A stretch of 64,000 nucleotides of DNA from Gammaproteobacteria bacterium (GTDB lineage Bacteria > Pseudomonadota > Gammaproteobacteria > Pseudomonadales > Azotimanducaceae), in the NCBI GenBank assembly GCA_012269545.1, contig JAAXKB010000028.1, positions 37,381-101,380 on the forward strand, given 5' to 3'. The notes beneath the pieces are model-generated. The model was not told the origin of the DNA and ran no database searches. It worked only from the letters and a program-made list of their open reading frames with translations. Shown here one piece after another: positions 44,628 through 52,455 of this stretch (within the stretch, counting starts at the first letter, position 1; the number at the start of each line of letters is the position of its first letter). The translations under genes were made by a program, and so were the position numbers.

Positions 44628-46136
44628 TCACGGATCGCCTTTGACAATTTTGGTTACAGCTTGATGTATCGCCGGTCCTGTTTCAGGACCTAACGATACG
44701 ATTTCGCCGTAGGTTTCTTCTTCATCGCCATAGACCCATGGTGCTTTATTGTCCCATTCGCTTTTTGGAATGATGTAACCTATCGCGTCATTGGCAAGGT
44801 TAATCATTAAGTTGACCTTTCCGGGTAGCTGACTGCGTAAGTGAGGCACTTCCTGAGGTGGCAGCAAATAATCCGCGCCGACAGGGTTTTCGATACCCCC
44901 CACGGCGATTTCTGGATACAACTCACCGGGAATGCCGGTGATGGTGGCGTTGCCTAGCTGGATAAATACGACCTCGCTACGATACCGAACGAAGGGTGGT
45001 GTCCAGTGCAGTGTCGGGTCGCTGTCCACGAGGCCGGTCAGGGTGCCCAATGCCAGCATAAAGTTGCTAATGCCAAGCTCAATTTCGTCTGCGCGAATTG
45101 CTAACTGGGGAGTCATGGTTTTGGAGAAGTCGCCTCGCTCGGCTGCCTCAATAACACTGTTTGCAAGGCTGTAACCGAAGGCGCGGGCCTTTTCATGGCC
45201 TGCCTTTGTGATGTTTTTTTTCAGGAAGGCGTCGTAAACAGGATCGCTAGGGCCTGAGGTCATCAGGCCTCCTATGTTACCGGTGAGCCATAAGGTGGTG
45301 CCACCCAGTCCTGGCTTGCGTAACTCGCCGTCGTAGTAAATGCCCTCGCTAATGCCCTGGCGCAAGTAACCCGCAATGTCTGCGGTCAACAGCAGGTTTC
45401 TGTCCCAGGCGAGCTCTACATGAATGCCGAAGTTTACCAACGTGCCAATAACGGAATTGTCTGAGCGTCTAAATAGTAGGGCGCGAATGTCCTCGTCGAT
45501 CACAGTGGGCTTGCGCTTATCGACGATTGGAGCCAGTGGGTCAGTGGCGATGCGCGCAATAGACATTTGCGCCGGCTCTAGGTTGGCAATAGCTACTTCG
45601 ACGGCGGACAAGATGTTGCGCTTTAAAGCTTGCATGTATTGCGGATCGACGCCGCTGGTGAATAGGCCTGGTCCCCATAAACCTTGGGTGTCTGGCCCCT
45701 CATGGTTGTGCGTCGCGTGCAGCATAAGATAGTCGAGTTGCCACTCCTCCGGTACCGATTGGCGTACATCCAGAACAAACTTGCGCATCAACCCAATAGT
45801 GTCGGTAGCAACAATAGCCATGCGGCGGTCACCGTCCTCGATTACCACGGCAACTGCCATCAACTCATCCTTTACGCCTTGGGCAGGGCGTTGCTTCTGG
45901 AAACCTGCAATCCAAACCGGATCAAAATGCCCGTTGTTGTTGCCATCGACCCACTCGTCTACATCAGGGTCAAACTGCGCATCATCATTTACGTCAGTCC
46001 ATTGATCATGGACGTCTGGTGTAATCGGAACTTGCGCAAAACCCACTCGAAGACTAGTTGCCATTGCGGGTAGGGATAGGGCGCTTAGGCAAGTGAACAA
46101 GATAAGGGATCGGATTGGAGGTCTTAAAATCGACAT
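44628..46136 (-). CDS. Exported neutral/alkaline ceramidase-like hydrolase
   Basis: The protein has 502 residues. The signal peptide (SLILFTCLSALSLPAMA) precedes SLRVGFAQVPITPD, the opening of the neutral-ceramidase N-terminal domain. Two EF-hand-like calcium loops follow: DVNDDAQFDPD (48-58) and DGNNNGHFDP (64-73), an insertion not usual in ceramidases. Metal-type motifs MLHATHNHEGPDTQG, LVNFGIHVELAWDRN and GNIGGLMTSGP match the family layout. It probably splits an amide or ester lipid outside the inner membrane. ATG 46136 has GAAGGTG upstream. It is divergent from an amidohydrolase gene across a palindrome. Confidence 0.72.
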   Translation of the reverse strand: MSILRPPIRSLILFTCLSALSLPAMATSLRVGFAQVPITPDVHDQWTDVNDDAQFDPDVDEWVDGNNNGHFDPVWIAGFQKQRPAQGVKDELMAVAVVIEDGDRRMAIVATDTIGLMRKFVLDVRQSVPEEWQLDYLMLHATHNHEGPDTQGLWGPGLFTSGVDPQYMQALKRNILSAVEVAIANLEPAQMSIARIATDPLAPIVDKRKPTVIDEDIRALLFRRSDNSVIGTLVNFGIHVELAWDRNLLLTADIAGYLRQGISEGIYYDGELRKPGLGGTTLWLTGNIGGLMTSGPSDPVYDAFLKKNITKAGHEKARAFGYSLANSVIEAAERGDFSKTMTPQLAIRADEIELGISNFMLALGTLTGLVDSDPTLHWTPPFVRYRSEVVFIQLGNATITGIPGELYPEIAVGGIENPVGADYLLPPQEVPHLRSQLPGKVNLMINLANDAIGYIIPKSEWDNKAPWVYGDEEETYGEIVSLGPETGPAIHQAVTKIVKGDP

Positions 46137-46167
46137 GCATACACCTTCGTTCGATAACCAATGAAGT

Positions 46168-46190
46168 CGACTGAATATATCATTCAGTCG
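46168..46190. promoter_or_regulatory. Palindromic operator candidate between ceramidase-like and amidohydrolase genes
   Basis: A perfect 9-bp inverted repeat CGACTGAAT-ATATC-ATTCAGTCG begins 32 bases upstream of the ceramidase-like start codon. Its A/T-rich centre and TGAAT/ATTCA arms are typical of TetR- or GntR-like operators. No regulator gene is adjacent, so it would be controlled in trans. Confidence 0.55.
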
Positions 46191-46452
46191 CATCTAGAAG
46201 AGCGCTTTTAGGCTTGGGTACTTGGAGCTGCGTTTCTATCGGGTAGTCGCGCGCCGCAATTTGTTCCTAGCGGTGGAATTTCGGGCATCTGTAACCGGAC
46301 AGCAGAACTTGTTCTCAAAGCGGCGCCGGTGGCAAATTTCACCAAAGCAATTCGTCCCGAGTAAGAAAAGGAAGTCTTATGATGATGTAGATATCAGCGG
46401 TCTGCTTAATGCTAGGATTGGGAGGGAAGCTAGACGAGAGGGAAAAATCGAT

Positions 46453-47634
46453 ATGACGCTTTTGAATGACCCACGACCAATATCGGCGGATTCGCATGCT
46501 ATCGAAAGTTCGGAAGTCTTTGAGGGTTTGGCTGAAAGGTTTGGCGATGATGCCCCGAGAATTGTTCACTCTGAGGGAAACGGCGACTGGATTACTATCC
46601 CAAATCAACCCAAACGTGCTCGCAACGTAGCCATTATGTGTTTGGCGGGTACTAGGCTGGACTATGAAGTGCCACTGCCTAGGGCGCACGCGTCTAAACC
46701 CAGCGCCGGCTCCATGGATGATCCGGAGATTCAGGCTTATTTTAAAGGTGGCTATGCGGCAATGCGCCCGGGACTCAAGGATGGCTCTCGTCGGCCGGAT
46801 GATCAGGACATTGACGGCATTTCTGCGGAAATCCTATATCCGGGATGGTTCCCGATGTTTGGCTTGCCAAACATCGACCTCTTGGTGGCCCTGCAGCGGA
46901 ACTACAACAACTGGATGTACTCTCAACAGGTTGCATCAAAGGGTCGTTTGGTTGGTTTGGCGGCATTGCCTGTGCAACAACCTGAAAGAGCGCATGAGGA
47001 GTTGGCTCGAATTATTAAAATGGGGATGAAAGGAATCGTTATACCCTCCAACGCGCCCAGAGGCAGACGATATAGCGATGACGTTTATGAGCCGATGTGG
47101 GCCCTGGCGGAAGAAGCTGGGCTTCCAATAGCCTTTCATGTCGCATGCATGTCTCACGCGCCGGATTGGTTGAAAGCAAGCTCAACTCGTGACCCCATCG
47201 TTCAGTATGCGGGCTCCTCAGCTTTGATTCACGACACGTTGGTGGAGTTAATGGTGCGCGGTGTCTGCGAAAAACATCCGAATTTGAAGTTTGTTTTGGC
47301 TGAATTCAATGCAGGTTGGGTAGCCCATTGGCTTGACAAAGTTCACCAAGGCTGGGCGAGAGAGTACGCAAAAGACTCCTCGAGTAAACCGCCTATGGAT
47401 GTTTTGGAAATTTGGAAGCGCCAGTTTTACGCCACGATTGAAGACGACACCGCTGCGCTTCGTACTCGCGAGATGATCGGCGAGGATACTTTGTTATGGG
47501 GTTCGGACTATCCGCATACCGACTCAACCTGGCCTTGCTCGGCTCAGGTGTTAGATGAAATGTTTGAGGGCTTTGGGGCTGAAACCCGGGATAAAATTAC
47601 CCGCACGAATGTGGCTAAGCTCTACTCCTTGTAA
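46453..47634 (+). CDS. Amidohydrolase family 2 (ACMSD/OHCU-like TIM-barrel) protein
   Basis: The protein has 393 residues. It has ISADSHAIESSEVFEGLAERF, DDQDIDGISAEILYPGW, YNNWMYSQQVASKGRLVGLAALP, AFHVACMSHAPDW, FVLAEFNAGWVAHWLDK and LLWGSDYPHTDSTWP, with metal-type His and the C-terminal Asp. Members decarboxylate or hydrolyse aromatic or cyclic acids. The frame is open 77 codons further upstream, but MTLLNDPRPISADSH has AGAGGGA in place and fits the usual family start. The upstream 262 bases hold the divergent promoters. Confidence 0.88.
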   Translation: MTLLNDPRPISADSHAIESSEVFEGLAERFGDDAPRIVHSEGNGDWITIPNQPKRARNVAIMCLAGTRLDYEVPLPRAHASKPSAGSMDDPEIQAYFKGGYAAMRPGLKDGSRRPDDQDIDGISAEILYPGWFPMFGLPNIDLLVALQRNYNNWMYSQQVASKGRLVGLAALPVQQPERAHEELARIIKMGMKGIVIPSNAPRGRRYSDDVYEPMWALAEEAGLPIAFHVACMSHAPDWLKASSTRDPIVQYAGSSALIHDTLVELMVRGVCEKHPNLKFVLAEFNAGWVAHWLDKVHQGWAREYAKDSSSKPPMDVLEIWKRQFYATIEDDTAALRTREMIGEDTLLWGSDYPHTDSTWPCSAQVLDEMFEGFGAETRDKITRTNVAKLYSL

Positions 47635-47665
47635 CGATTTTTTCTCCTCTCGGTGCGGGGGCTTT

Positions 47666-47978
47666 TTATTCGGGCCGAGCCAGCAGCGCCTGACCTCGCG
47701 CAGAGCACGTGATAAAAAAGTGCAAATCTTTTTTTAGTGCCACTAGGTTTACGTACTCTTCTGACTTGATTGTGTCGGCATGACAGTACTTTGGAAGAGT
47801 ACGCATGCCAAATGGGATACCTTTACCGTAGTAAACAATCGTGTCGTTCTGCTTGCATCTTTCGATGCCCCTAATTTCGCCTGTTTTTTTTATCGGAGTC
47901 AGTGACTTCGCAAACACGCTCTTCGCCCCAACTCAGCGGGGCGAGGGCAAGCAGGATGACAAGGGTTAGGTTTTTCAT
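47666..47978 (-). pseudogene. Small secreted protein gene interrupted at an A8 run
   Basis: From ATG 47978, which overlaps the preceding stop (ATGA), a signal peptide (MKNLTLVILLALAPLSWGEE) leads into VCEVTDSDKK and then, at eight consecutive A (T8 at 47884-47891 on the + strand), into a stop about six codons later. In the next frame the reading continues for about 71 residues (TGEIRGIERCKQNDTIVYYG, then KYCHAD and FFITCSARG). Removing one A would join them into one exported protein of about 104 residues with four cysteines. It may be a sequencing slip, a broken gene, or slippage-dependent expression. Confidence 0.6.
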
Positions 47979-48403
47979 TGTTGGCGTTTCCAAAGGAGAT
48001 AACCGACCCCAAAAGGCCATAAAACGTAGGCGAGCCACAACTGTCCAGACGCAATCGCAAGAAAGCTTGTAGGGACTCCATTGGTAACGTTAAAAACTAG
48101 TGCTCCTATCAGGTGGGCGGGCGCAAAACCCGCAACAAAGTAAGCCAAGGTAATAGGGTTGAATTTTGAGGCTACTTCCTCAGCATCACCGGTATCTTTC
48201 GAGGTGCTAGCTCCATTTTTTGACAGCTGCTCGCCTCGCAGTTTCACGTACATCCGTCTAGTAGCCTCGTCGTTTTCACCCAAGGCAAAAGCTTTCGCCC
48301 AAACAGCGTTATCGATTTCTTCGCTAACAAGTTCAGCCATCGCCAGTTCGTAAGGGTCTGTCTGCTCAGGGTCCTGCGGGATGTCCAAATCAGTGTCGTT
48401 CAA
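47975..48403 (-). CDS. Hypothetical membrane protein
   Basis: The protein has 142 residues, TTG start. An acidic soluble N-terminal part (YELAMAELVSEEIDNAVWAKAF, RRMYVKLRGEQLSKNG) is followed by two hydrophobic segments at the C terminus (LAYFVAGFAPAHLIGALVF; LWLAYVLWPFGVGYLLW). No family recognised. It lies 15 bases after the 42-residue gene and overlaps the secreted-protein gene by 4 bases, so it is the middle gene of a three-gene transcript. Confidence 0.6.
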   Translation of the reverse strand: MNDTDLDIPQDPEQTDPYELAMAELVSEEIDNAVWAKAFALGENDEATRRMYVKLRGEQLSKNGASTSKDTGDAEEVASKFNPITLAYFVAGFAPAHLIGALVFNVTNGVPTSFLAIASGQLWLAYVLWPFGVGYLLWKRQQ

Positions 48404-48418
48404 CTTTGCAGCTTTTGC

Positions 48419-48547
48419 TTACTTAGCAAGGCGTTTTGAGTTGGCAACCGCAGGATCATTCGACCCAAATATGTCGCGAAGCAAGAAAAAGAGGAAGCCA
48501 AAAGCAATTAAGACAAGGACAATGGCGCCGCCAGAAATTTCAATCAT
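48419..48547 (-). CDS. Small single-pass membrane protein (42 residues)
   Basis: An ATG with GAGGGG 6 bases upstream opens a 42-codon frame: MIEISGGAIVLVLIAFGFLF, then FLLRDIFG and a polar tail. It is one transmembrane helix with a cytoplasmic-like basic end. The strong ribosome site and tight spacing to the 142-residue gene argue for a real product. Function unknown. Confidence 0.55.
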   Translation of the reverse strand: MIEISGGAIVLVLIAFGFLFFLLRDIFGSNDPAVANSKRLAK

Positions 48548-48662
48548 GTTTGTCCCCTCAGTTATGAAAGGCTGGTCTCGATTATTTCAGCGTGTTGCAA
48601 CTAAGGCCATGACTATACCCGCCCCCGATTCAACCCCCTGAGGGGCGATATCTATGTAAGTC

Positions 48663-48696
48663 ATTGATTTTTTTGGAATTAATGGCGGAGAGACAG
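48663..48696. repeat. Distal att repeat (tRNA-Ser 3' end copy)
   Basis: It contains TGGCGGAGAGACAG (48683-48696), identical to the CCA/acceptor/T-arm end of the tRNA at 53164-53177, preceded by an A/T-rich stretch starting ATTGATTTT that also matches the tRNA side. Confidence 0.7.
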
Positions 48697-48706
48697 ACCG
48701 CATTTA

Positions 48707-48789
48707 GTATATAAAATATACATAGATATCAGTTACTTATGGGACTATTTCCATCAAGCGGCGGTATATGTACCACAATATGTACCACA
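48707..48789. repeat. Palindrome and tandem 12-bp repeats beside the distal att site
   Basis: GTATAT-AAA-ATATAC (48707-48721) is a perfect short palindrome. Further on, ATATGTACCACA occurs twice back to back (48766-48777, 48778-48789). Repeats of this size next to an att site are typical of arm-type integrase or excisionase binding sites; I infer that role. Confidence 0.5.
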
Positions 48790-48928
48790 TAAATCACCCT
48801 AGCCATTAGAGCAGGGTGGGGTTCTTTTTAGCCACCCGGGGAGCCTCTAGCCATACATCAGTAGCTGTAGGTAGACGCTGGGTACATTAGGGGTGGTTTT
48901 GAAGAAGAGTCACTGAGGCTCAAACAAG

Positions 48929-49564
48929 CTATCTAGCCCCGTAAATGCCTTTATCATTGTCTGGCAAGAAGCAGGCTCTCTGCATCCGCGTCTGCGTTCC
49001 GTCGACAAATGTAAAAATCATTTCGCCTTTATCAAGATGTCGGCTTACGGTATCGAACAGGTTGAATAATCTGAACACAAGCTTGGCATTCACATCGACT
49101 TTGATTGCGCTCGCAAGATTGGTGCAAGAAGTTTGTATATCTCTAGCCCCATTTTTCAGGGTACCGTCAACACGAAAATCGTGGATTAGCCCAGCAGTCG
49201 TTATGACCATTCTGTTGCCACACTGTTCTATTCTTTCAGTGTGGCCTAGGAACCCCGACTTCGCCAACCATAATCCTCTCATGTCTGGGATTCCTGCCGC
49301 TATAGGTTGTCGACAACGATATAAAATCGGCATGGGCATTTGGGAGAAACCGCAATCCGGCGTATAAGCCTTGGGGATATCATCTGCAGTCGGCCCCGCG
49401 CCATCTAAGACAGTGGGGTTGCAGTAATTCAATTGAGCGCCATCTGCACTGAAAACCCAAGGCTCGGTAGTGTCAGTTGGGCGAGGCCACGACGTAAGAA
49501 AAATAAAAATGCACGCGACCAGCAGGAGCGAGGAAAAAAACATAAAACGCAGTGCATACTTCAT
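48929..49564 (-). CDS. Secreted or membrane-anchored hypothetical protein (island cargo)
   Basis: The protein has 211 residues with an N-terminal signal or anchor (YALRFMFFSSLLLVACIFIFLTS). The rest has scattered cysteines (NYCNPTV, PDCGFSQ, YRCRQP, EQCGNRM, QTSCTNL, RACFLP) suggesting disulfides in the periplasm. GIPDMRGLWLAKSGFLGHTERIEQCGNRMVITTAGLIHDF resembles small beta-barrel proteins, but I cannot name the family. No good ribosome site is seen. Just upstream lies one copy of the 41-base leader repeat. Confidence 0.6.
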   Translation of the reverse strand: MKYALRFMFFSSLLLVACIFIFLTSWPRPTDTTEPWVFSADGAQLNYCNPTVLDGAGPTADDIPKAYTPDCGFSQMPMPILYRCRQPIAAGIPDMRGLWLAKSGFLGHTERIEQCGNRMVITTAGLIHDFRVDGTLKNGARDIQTSCTNLASAIKVDVNAKLVFRLFNLFDTVSRHLDKGEMIFTFVDGTQTRMQRACFLPDNDKGIYGAR

Positions 49565-49591
49565 CTAGTTTTATCAGCCTTTCTAGCCTAT

Positions 49592-49632
49592 CCAACAGTA
49601 CCCATAAGCGTCAAAAGCAAACCAGTGATGAT
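49592..49632 (-). repeat. Leader repeat, copy A
   Basis: A 41-base stretch identical at 35 positions (hand count) to 51162-51202, in the same orientation. Copy A ends 28 bases before the start codon of the secreted-protein gene. Read on the minus strand with its flank it holds a short start-to-stop frame of about 17 hydrophobic residues (MRNIITGLLLT). Confidence 0.55.
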
Positions 49633-49731
49633 GTTTCTCATGTCCTTCTCTTGTCACGGTTTTTTTTCGCCAGCCCAAACTTCAACGGTCAGGCTCGATA
49701 CTGCTTTATTTGAGCTCCCTCAATTACGGCG

Positions 49732-51114
49732 CTAGCTAGTAACCTTGCCTAGTTGCTCAAGTTCCGCGGCATATGTCGCTGAAAATCCTTCAATACCAAT
49801 GAGAAAGTTCTGATAATCATCCGGCTCTAGTGCAACTGGCAAGGTTAGGTAGTTTAGCCGTGGGCTGCCTGCCAAAATGTCGTGTTCTTTCAACATATAG
49901 AACCAAAATAATTGTGCAGCGTCTGAAACCGCTTTGTGTCTCGAAACATCCAGTACTTGGTTTTCGCCTTCGCGTGCAGTATCGCGAATTACTGGTCGAC
50001 GCTGCCAAATCAGCGTTATCAAGCTACCGCTTCCACAAGCCTGACAGGGTAAATCCAAGGCTCTCAGTAATGCGTTCAGTTGGTCTCGAAACCTGTCAGC
50101 ATTCGAATTATGTTCGCGGCATTGCGCTGGACTCCAAAGAGAGGAAAGCACCGCGTCAACGGCCGCTAATGACAAAGCGTTTTGGTTGAAGGTACCACCA
50201 CTATTAATAGTTAAAGCATGAGAAGGATCATGGCGCTCCATCCACTCGCGCTTGCCCCCAAAACCGCCAAAAGGCATACCTCCGCCGAAATATTTACCAA
50301 ACGTTGTCAGATCTGGCGCTACGCCCACCAATTCCTGAGCACCCCCAGGAGCAAGACGTGAAGTCATCACCTCATCAAAGATCAACGCACACCCAGCTTC
50401 GGAGCAAGCTTTTCGTATCCGCTTCAGGTAAGACGCTGGTGCCACAGTTTTTAAGTAAATCCATGGATTGACCATCACCGGTTCCATGATGAACGCTGCT
50501 AGATGCGACGCATTATCTTTTATAGCTTGGCAGATGTGATTAGCATCTCCGTAAGGGACGTAGATTTTTTCGTAGGGTATGTCTAAGGCTAAATCCCCGC
50601 CGTGAATCCATGCGCCGTGATAAGCGCCTTCGTACATGAGTATCTTAGAGCGTCCAGTGACAGCGCGCGCAGTATTGATGGCGTAGGTATTTGCCTCAGA
50701 GCCTGTATTGCTGAAGCGAACCATTTCCATCGCTTTAAAGCGATCAATCAAGGCGCTGGCGACCTTCGCCTCCATCTTGTTGGGAGCTCCTCCTAACGCG
50801 TGCCCATTAGCCATTGCTCGTGAAACAGCGTCAATTACGGGCTGCGGCGAAAAGCCAAATAATCCTGCCGTGAAATTACCAAGAAAGTCAGTTACGTGCT
50901 GCCCGTCGGCGGTTGTCGCGGTCGCCGCGTTCGCATCGATAAATGTAAGAGGAAAAGGGGAGTAGAAAATAGAGGCTCTGTTAGTACCCCCGGCGATACC
51001 CGAAGCTTTTGCCTGTGCGAACGCGGCGGCGCTTGCCGGATTGTCTCTAGCGTACTCTTGTCTGGCCGTATCTAAGGCTTGAGTCATAATGGGAAGATCG
51101 ATTAGATTTTTCAT
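49732..51114 (-). CDS. Class III PLP aminotransferase (glutamate-1-semialdehyde aminomutase-like)
   Basis: The protein has 460 residues. It has FLGNFTAGLFGFSPQPV, ALGGAPNKMEAKVASALI, RFSNTGSEANTYAINTAR (phosphate-binding), EGAYHGAW, ALIFDEVMTSRLAPGGAQ and the PLP lysine in TFGKYFGGGMPFGGFGG (about 270). The sequence resembles GSAM, but HemL elsewhere normally serves haem synthesis; on an island this more likely transaminates a secondary substrate. ATG 51114 has AGGAGGGAATC upstream; the frame runs 19 codons further. Leader copy B is 48 bases before the start. Confidence 0.88.
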   Translation of the reverse strand: MKNLIDLPIMTQALDTARQEYARDNPASAAAFAQAKASGIAGGTNRASIFYSPFPLTFIDANAATATTADGQHVTDFLGNFTAGLFGFSPQPVIDAVSRAMANGHALGGAPNKMEAKVASALIDRFKAMEMVRFSNTGSEANTYAINTARAVTGRSKILMYEGAYHGAWIHGGDLALDIPYEKIYVPYGDANHICQAIKDNASHLAAFIMEPVMVNPWIYLKTVAPASYLKRIRKACSEAGCALIFDEVMTSRLAPGGAQELVGVAPDLTTFGKYFGGGMPFGGFGGKREWMERHDPSHALTINSGGTFNQNALSLAAVDAVLSSLWSPAQCREHNSNADRFRDQLNALLRALDLPCQACGSGSLITLIWQRRPVIRDTAREGENQVLDVSRHKAVSDAAQLFWFYMLKEHDILAGSPRLNYLTLPVALEPDDYQNFLIGIEGFSATYAAELEQLGKVTS

Positions 51115-51161
51115 GCGGATTCCCTCCTGAATCAAACACGGCTCAACGCTTTCTTTTTCAA

Positions 51162-51202
51162 CCAACAGCACTCATCAGTGACAAAAGCAAACCTGTGATG
51201 AT
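51162..51202 (-). repeat. Leader repeat, copy B
   Basis: Matches copy A at 35 of 41 positions and lies upstream of the aminotransferase start. On the minus strand the same reading frame (QIITGLLLSLM) is preserved to a stop, but without a start codon, so this copy looks decayed or purely regulatory. Confidence 0.55.
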
Positions 51203-51268
51203 CTGTTCTATGCATGCTGCTTATCGTGAACCTGGTCGAGACCAACGAGGCGCTATCGACAGCATTTG

Positions 51269-51364
51269 TCAAAGAATGACCTTCGCAAAGAAGAAAAGGA
51301 ACAGCCCGAACATAATCGCATTCAGAATGGTTGATAAAATGAAACGCTTAACATGGGATCGCAT
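51269..51364 (-). CDS. Candidate 31-residue membrane peptide
   Basis: An ATG opens 31 codons: MRSHVKRFILSTILNAIMFG, then a strongly hydrophobic run rich in Phe and ending KVIL. A GGGAG is 12 bases upstream, a little far. It has a basic start and one membrane helix, typical of single-pass micro-proteins, and lies on the same strand as the aminotransferase gene. Chance remains possible. Confidence 0.35.
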   Translation of the reverse strand: MRSHVKRFILSTILNAIMFGLFLFFFAKVIL

Positions 51365-51547
51365 GCTATTGTTTGACTCCCAATCGGTAAGTAGACCATT
51401 GACACCAAACCCAAACCCGGTTCCAAAGGTCTGCAGATTCGCACTTCCTCTTGTCTCCGCGAAAGGGCAGCACGTTAGCTTCAGCTTCTTTCTCTAGAAT
51501 GAGTTTCTCAAACTCCACAATCGCCTCCTACCGCAGCGTAACGAACG

Positions 51548-51757
51548 TACCTCCAAGTACAGTGCGTCAGTCTTCGTCTGTTTCTCGTGCCCGGTAATGT
51601 CAGCAGAAATACGTTCAGGAACACCAGCTTGCTCAAAGTCATTAGCAGCTGTTTTGCGGATTGAGTAAAAGACATGCTGCTTACCATAGCCTATCTTTGT
51701 CTTTTGGCGTCCAAACCCCTTGGCCACATCTTGTGCTTCATTTGATCTCTGCTGCCG
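51548..51757 (-). pseudogene. Tyrosine-recombinase (phage integrase) C-terminal remnant
   Basis: About 70 codons match the C-terminal catalytic end of tyrosine recombinases: HVFYSIRKTAANDFEQAGVP (with the R of the R-x-x-R region), ISADITGHEKQTKT (the GH box) and the nucleophile tyrosine in DALYLEV. The N-terminal arm and core-binding domains and the first catalytic arginine are missing; upstream the frame passes into unrelated sequence. It is the integrase relic of the tRNA-Ser island. Confidence 0.65.
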
Positions 51758-51819
51758 GACTATTATAGAAGCCAGTGAACTAATAAATATAAAACAAAAA
51801 GAGAAATAGCGAGAGCAAA

Positions 51820-52455
51820 TTGATTCGGATTTGGGGGGGCGCAAGCACGCGCGCAATGCGTGCACACTGGATGGCACACGAACTCGGGCTCGACTATGAA
51901 CCCAAACTGATCGGTTCAAGAACCGGCGAGACACAGACCGACGCATTTCGAACCCTAAATCCGAAAGGAAAGATTCCTGTGCTTGAAGACGACGAACTAG
52001 TCCTCACCGAAAGCGTCGCTATCGTCACCTACTTGGGAGACACCTACGGCAAGCATTCAGGGCTGATTCCCGCCTCTAATACGGTAGAGAGGGCCAGATA
52101 TAACGAGTGGTGTGCATTTATCCAAATGGAACTCGACGCACACACGCTTTACGTTCTGCGTAAACACAGTGACCTCGCGGCGCAGTATGGTGAAGCACCC
52201 GCTGCCGTTAAGACAGCTATCGAAGGTTTTCGAACACAAGTCCAGGTTGCCGATGCTGCTCTGAAAGAGACGGATTATCTGGTCGGAAATTGTTTCACAG
52301 CCGCAGACATCATCATGACAACTACGTTGAAATGGGCAATCGCTTACGAGGTCGCGCTGACACCAAGGCTAATGGAGTACACAGACTTCCACGCCGCGCG
52401 CCCGGCTTATCGAACAGCGGGTCGATTGACGTTCAGCATGTCATCGAGTGCATGA
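51820..52455 (+). CDS. Glutathione S-transferase
   Basis: The protein has 211 residues, TTG start. The thioredoxin-like domain has IRIWGGASTRAMRAHWMAHELGLDYEPKLI, LNPKGKIPVLEDDELVLTESVAIVTYL (cis-Pro and Ser for glutathione). The helical domain has ERARYNEWCAFIQMELDAH, and NCFTAADIIMTTTL (N-capping box). The final residues after HAARPAYRTA are unlike other GSTs (GRLTFSMSSSA), suggesting a frame slip at the very end. It lies just beyond the integrase relic, on the opposite strand, within the island. Confidence 0.85.
   Translation: MIRIWGGASTRAMRAHWMAHELGLDYEPKLIGSRTGETQTDAFRTLNPKGKIPVLEDDELVLTESVAIVTYLGDTYGKHSGLIPASNTVERARYNEWCAFIQMELDAHTLYVLRKHSDLAAQYGEAPAAVKTAIEGFRTQVQVADAALKETDYLVGNCFTAADIIMTTTLKWAIAYEVALTPRLMEYTDFHAARPAYRTAGRLTFSMSSSA

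Larger units (their letters stand above)
48548..48928. other. Gap holding att and repeat sequences
   Basis: No coding frame was accepted in this 381-base stretch. It holds the upstream region of the small membrane gene, the distal att copy and the tandem repeats listed separately. Confidence 0.5.

Noticed and set aside
46222..46452. 77-codon N-terminal extension of the amidohydrolase
   Set aside because: Basic, low-quality sequence without a ribosome site; the internal ATG fits family and Shine-Dalgarno better.
49592..51202. Repeats around the aminotransferase as integron attC sites
   Set aside because: They lack the paired RYYYAAC/GTTRRRY core sites and hairpin form, and no integron integrase is present.
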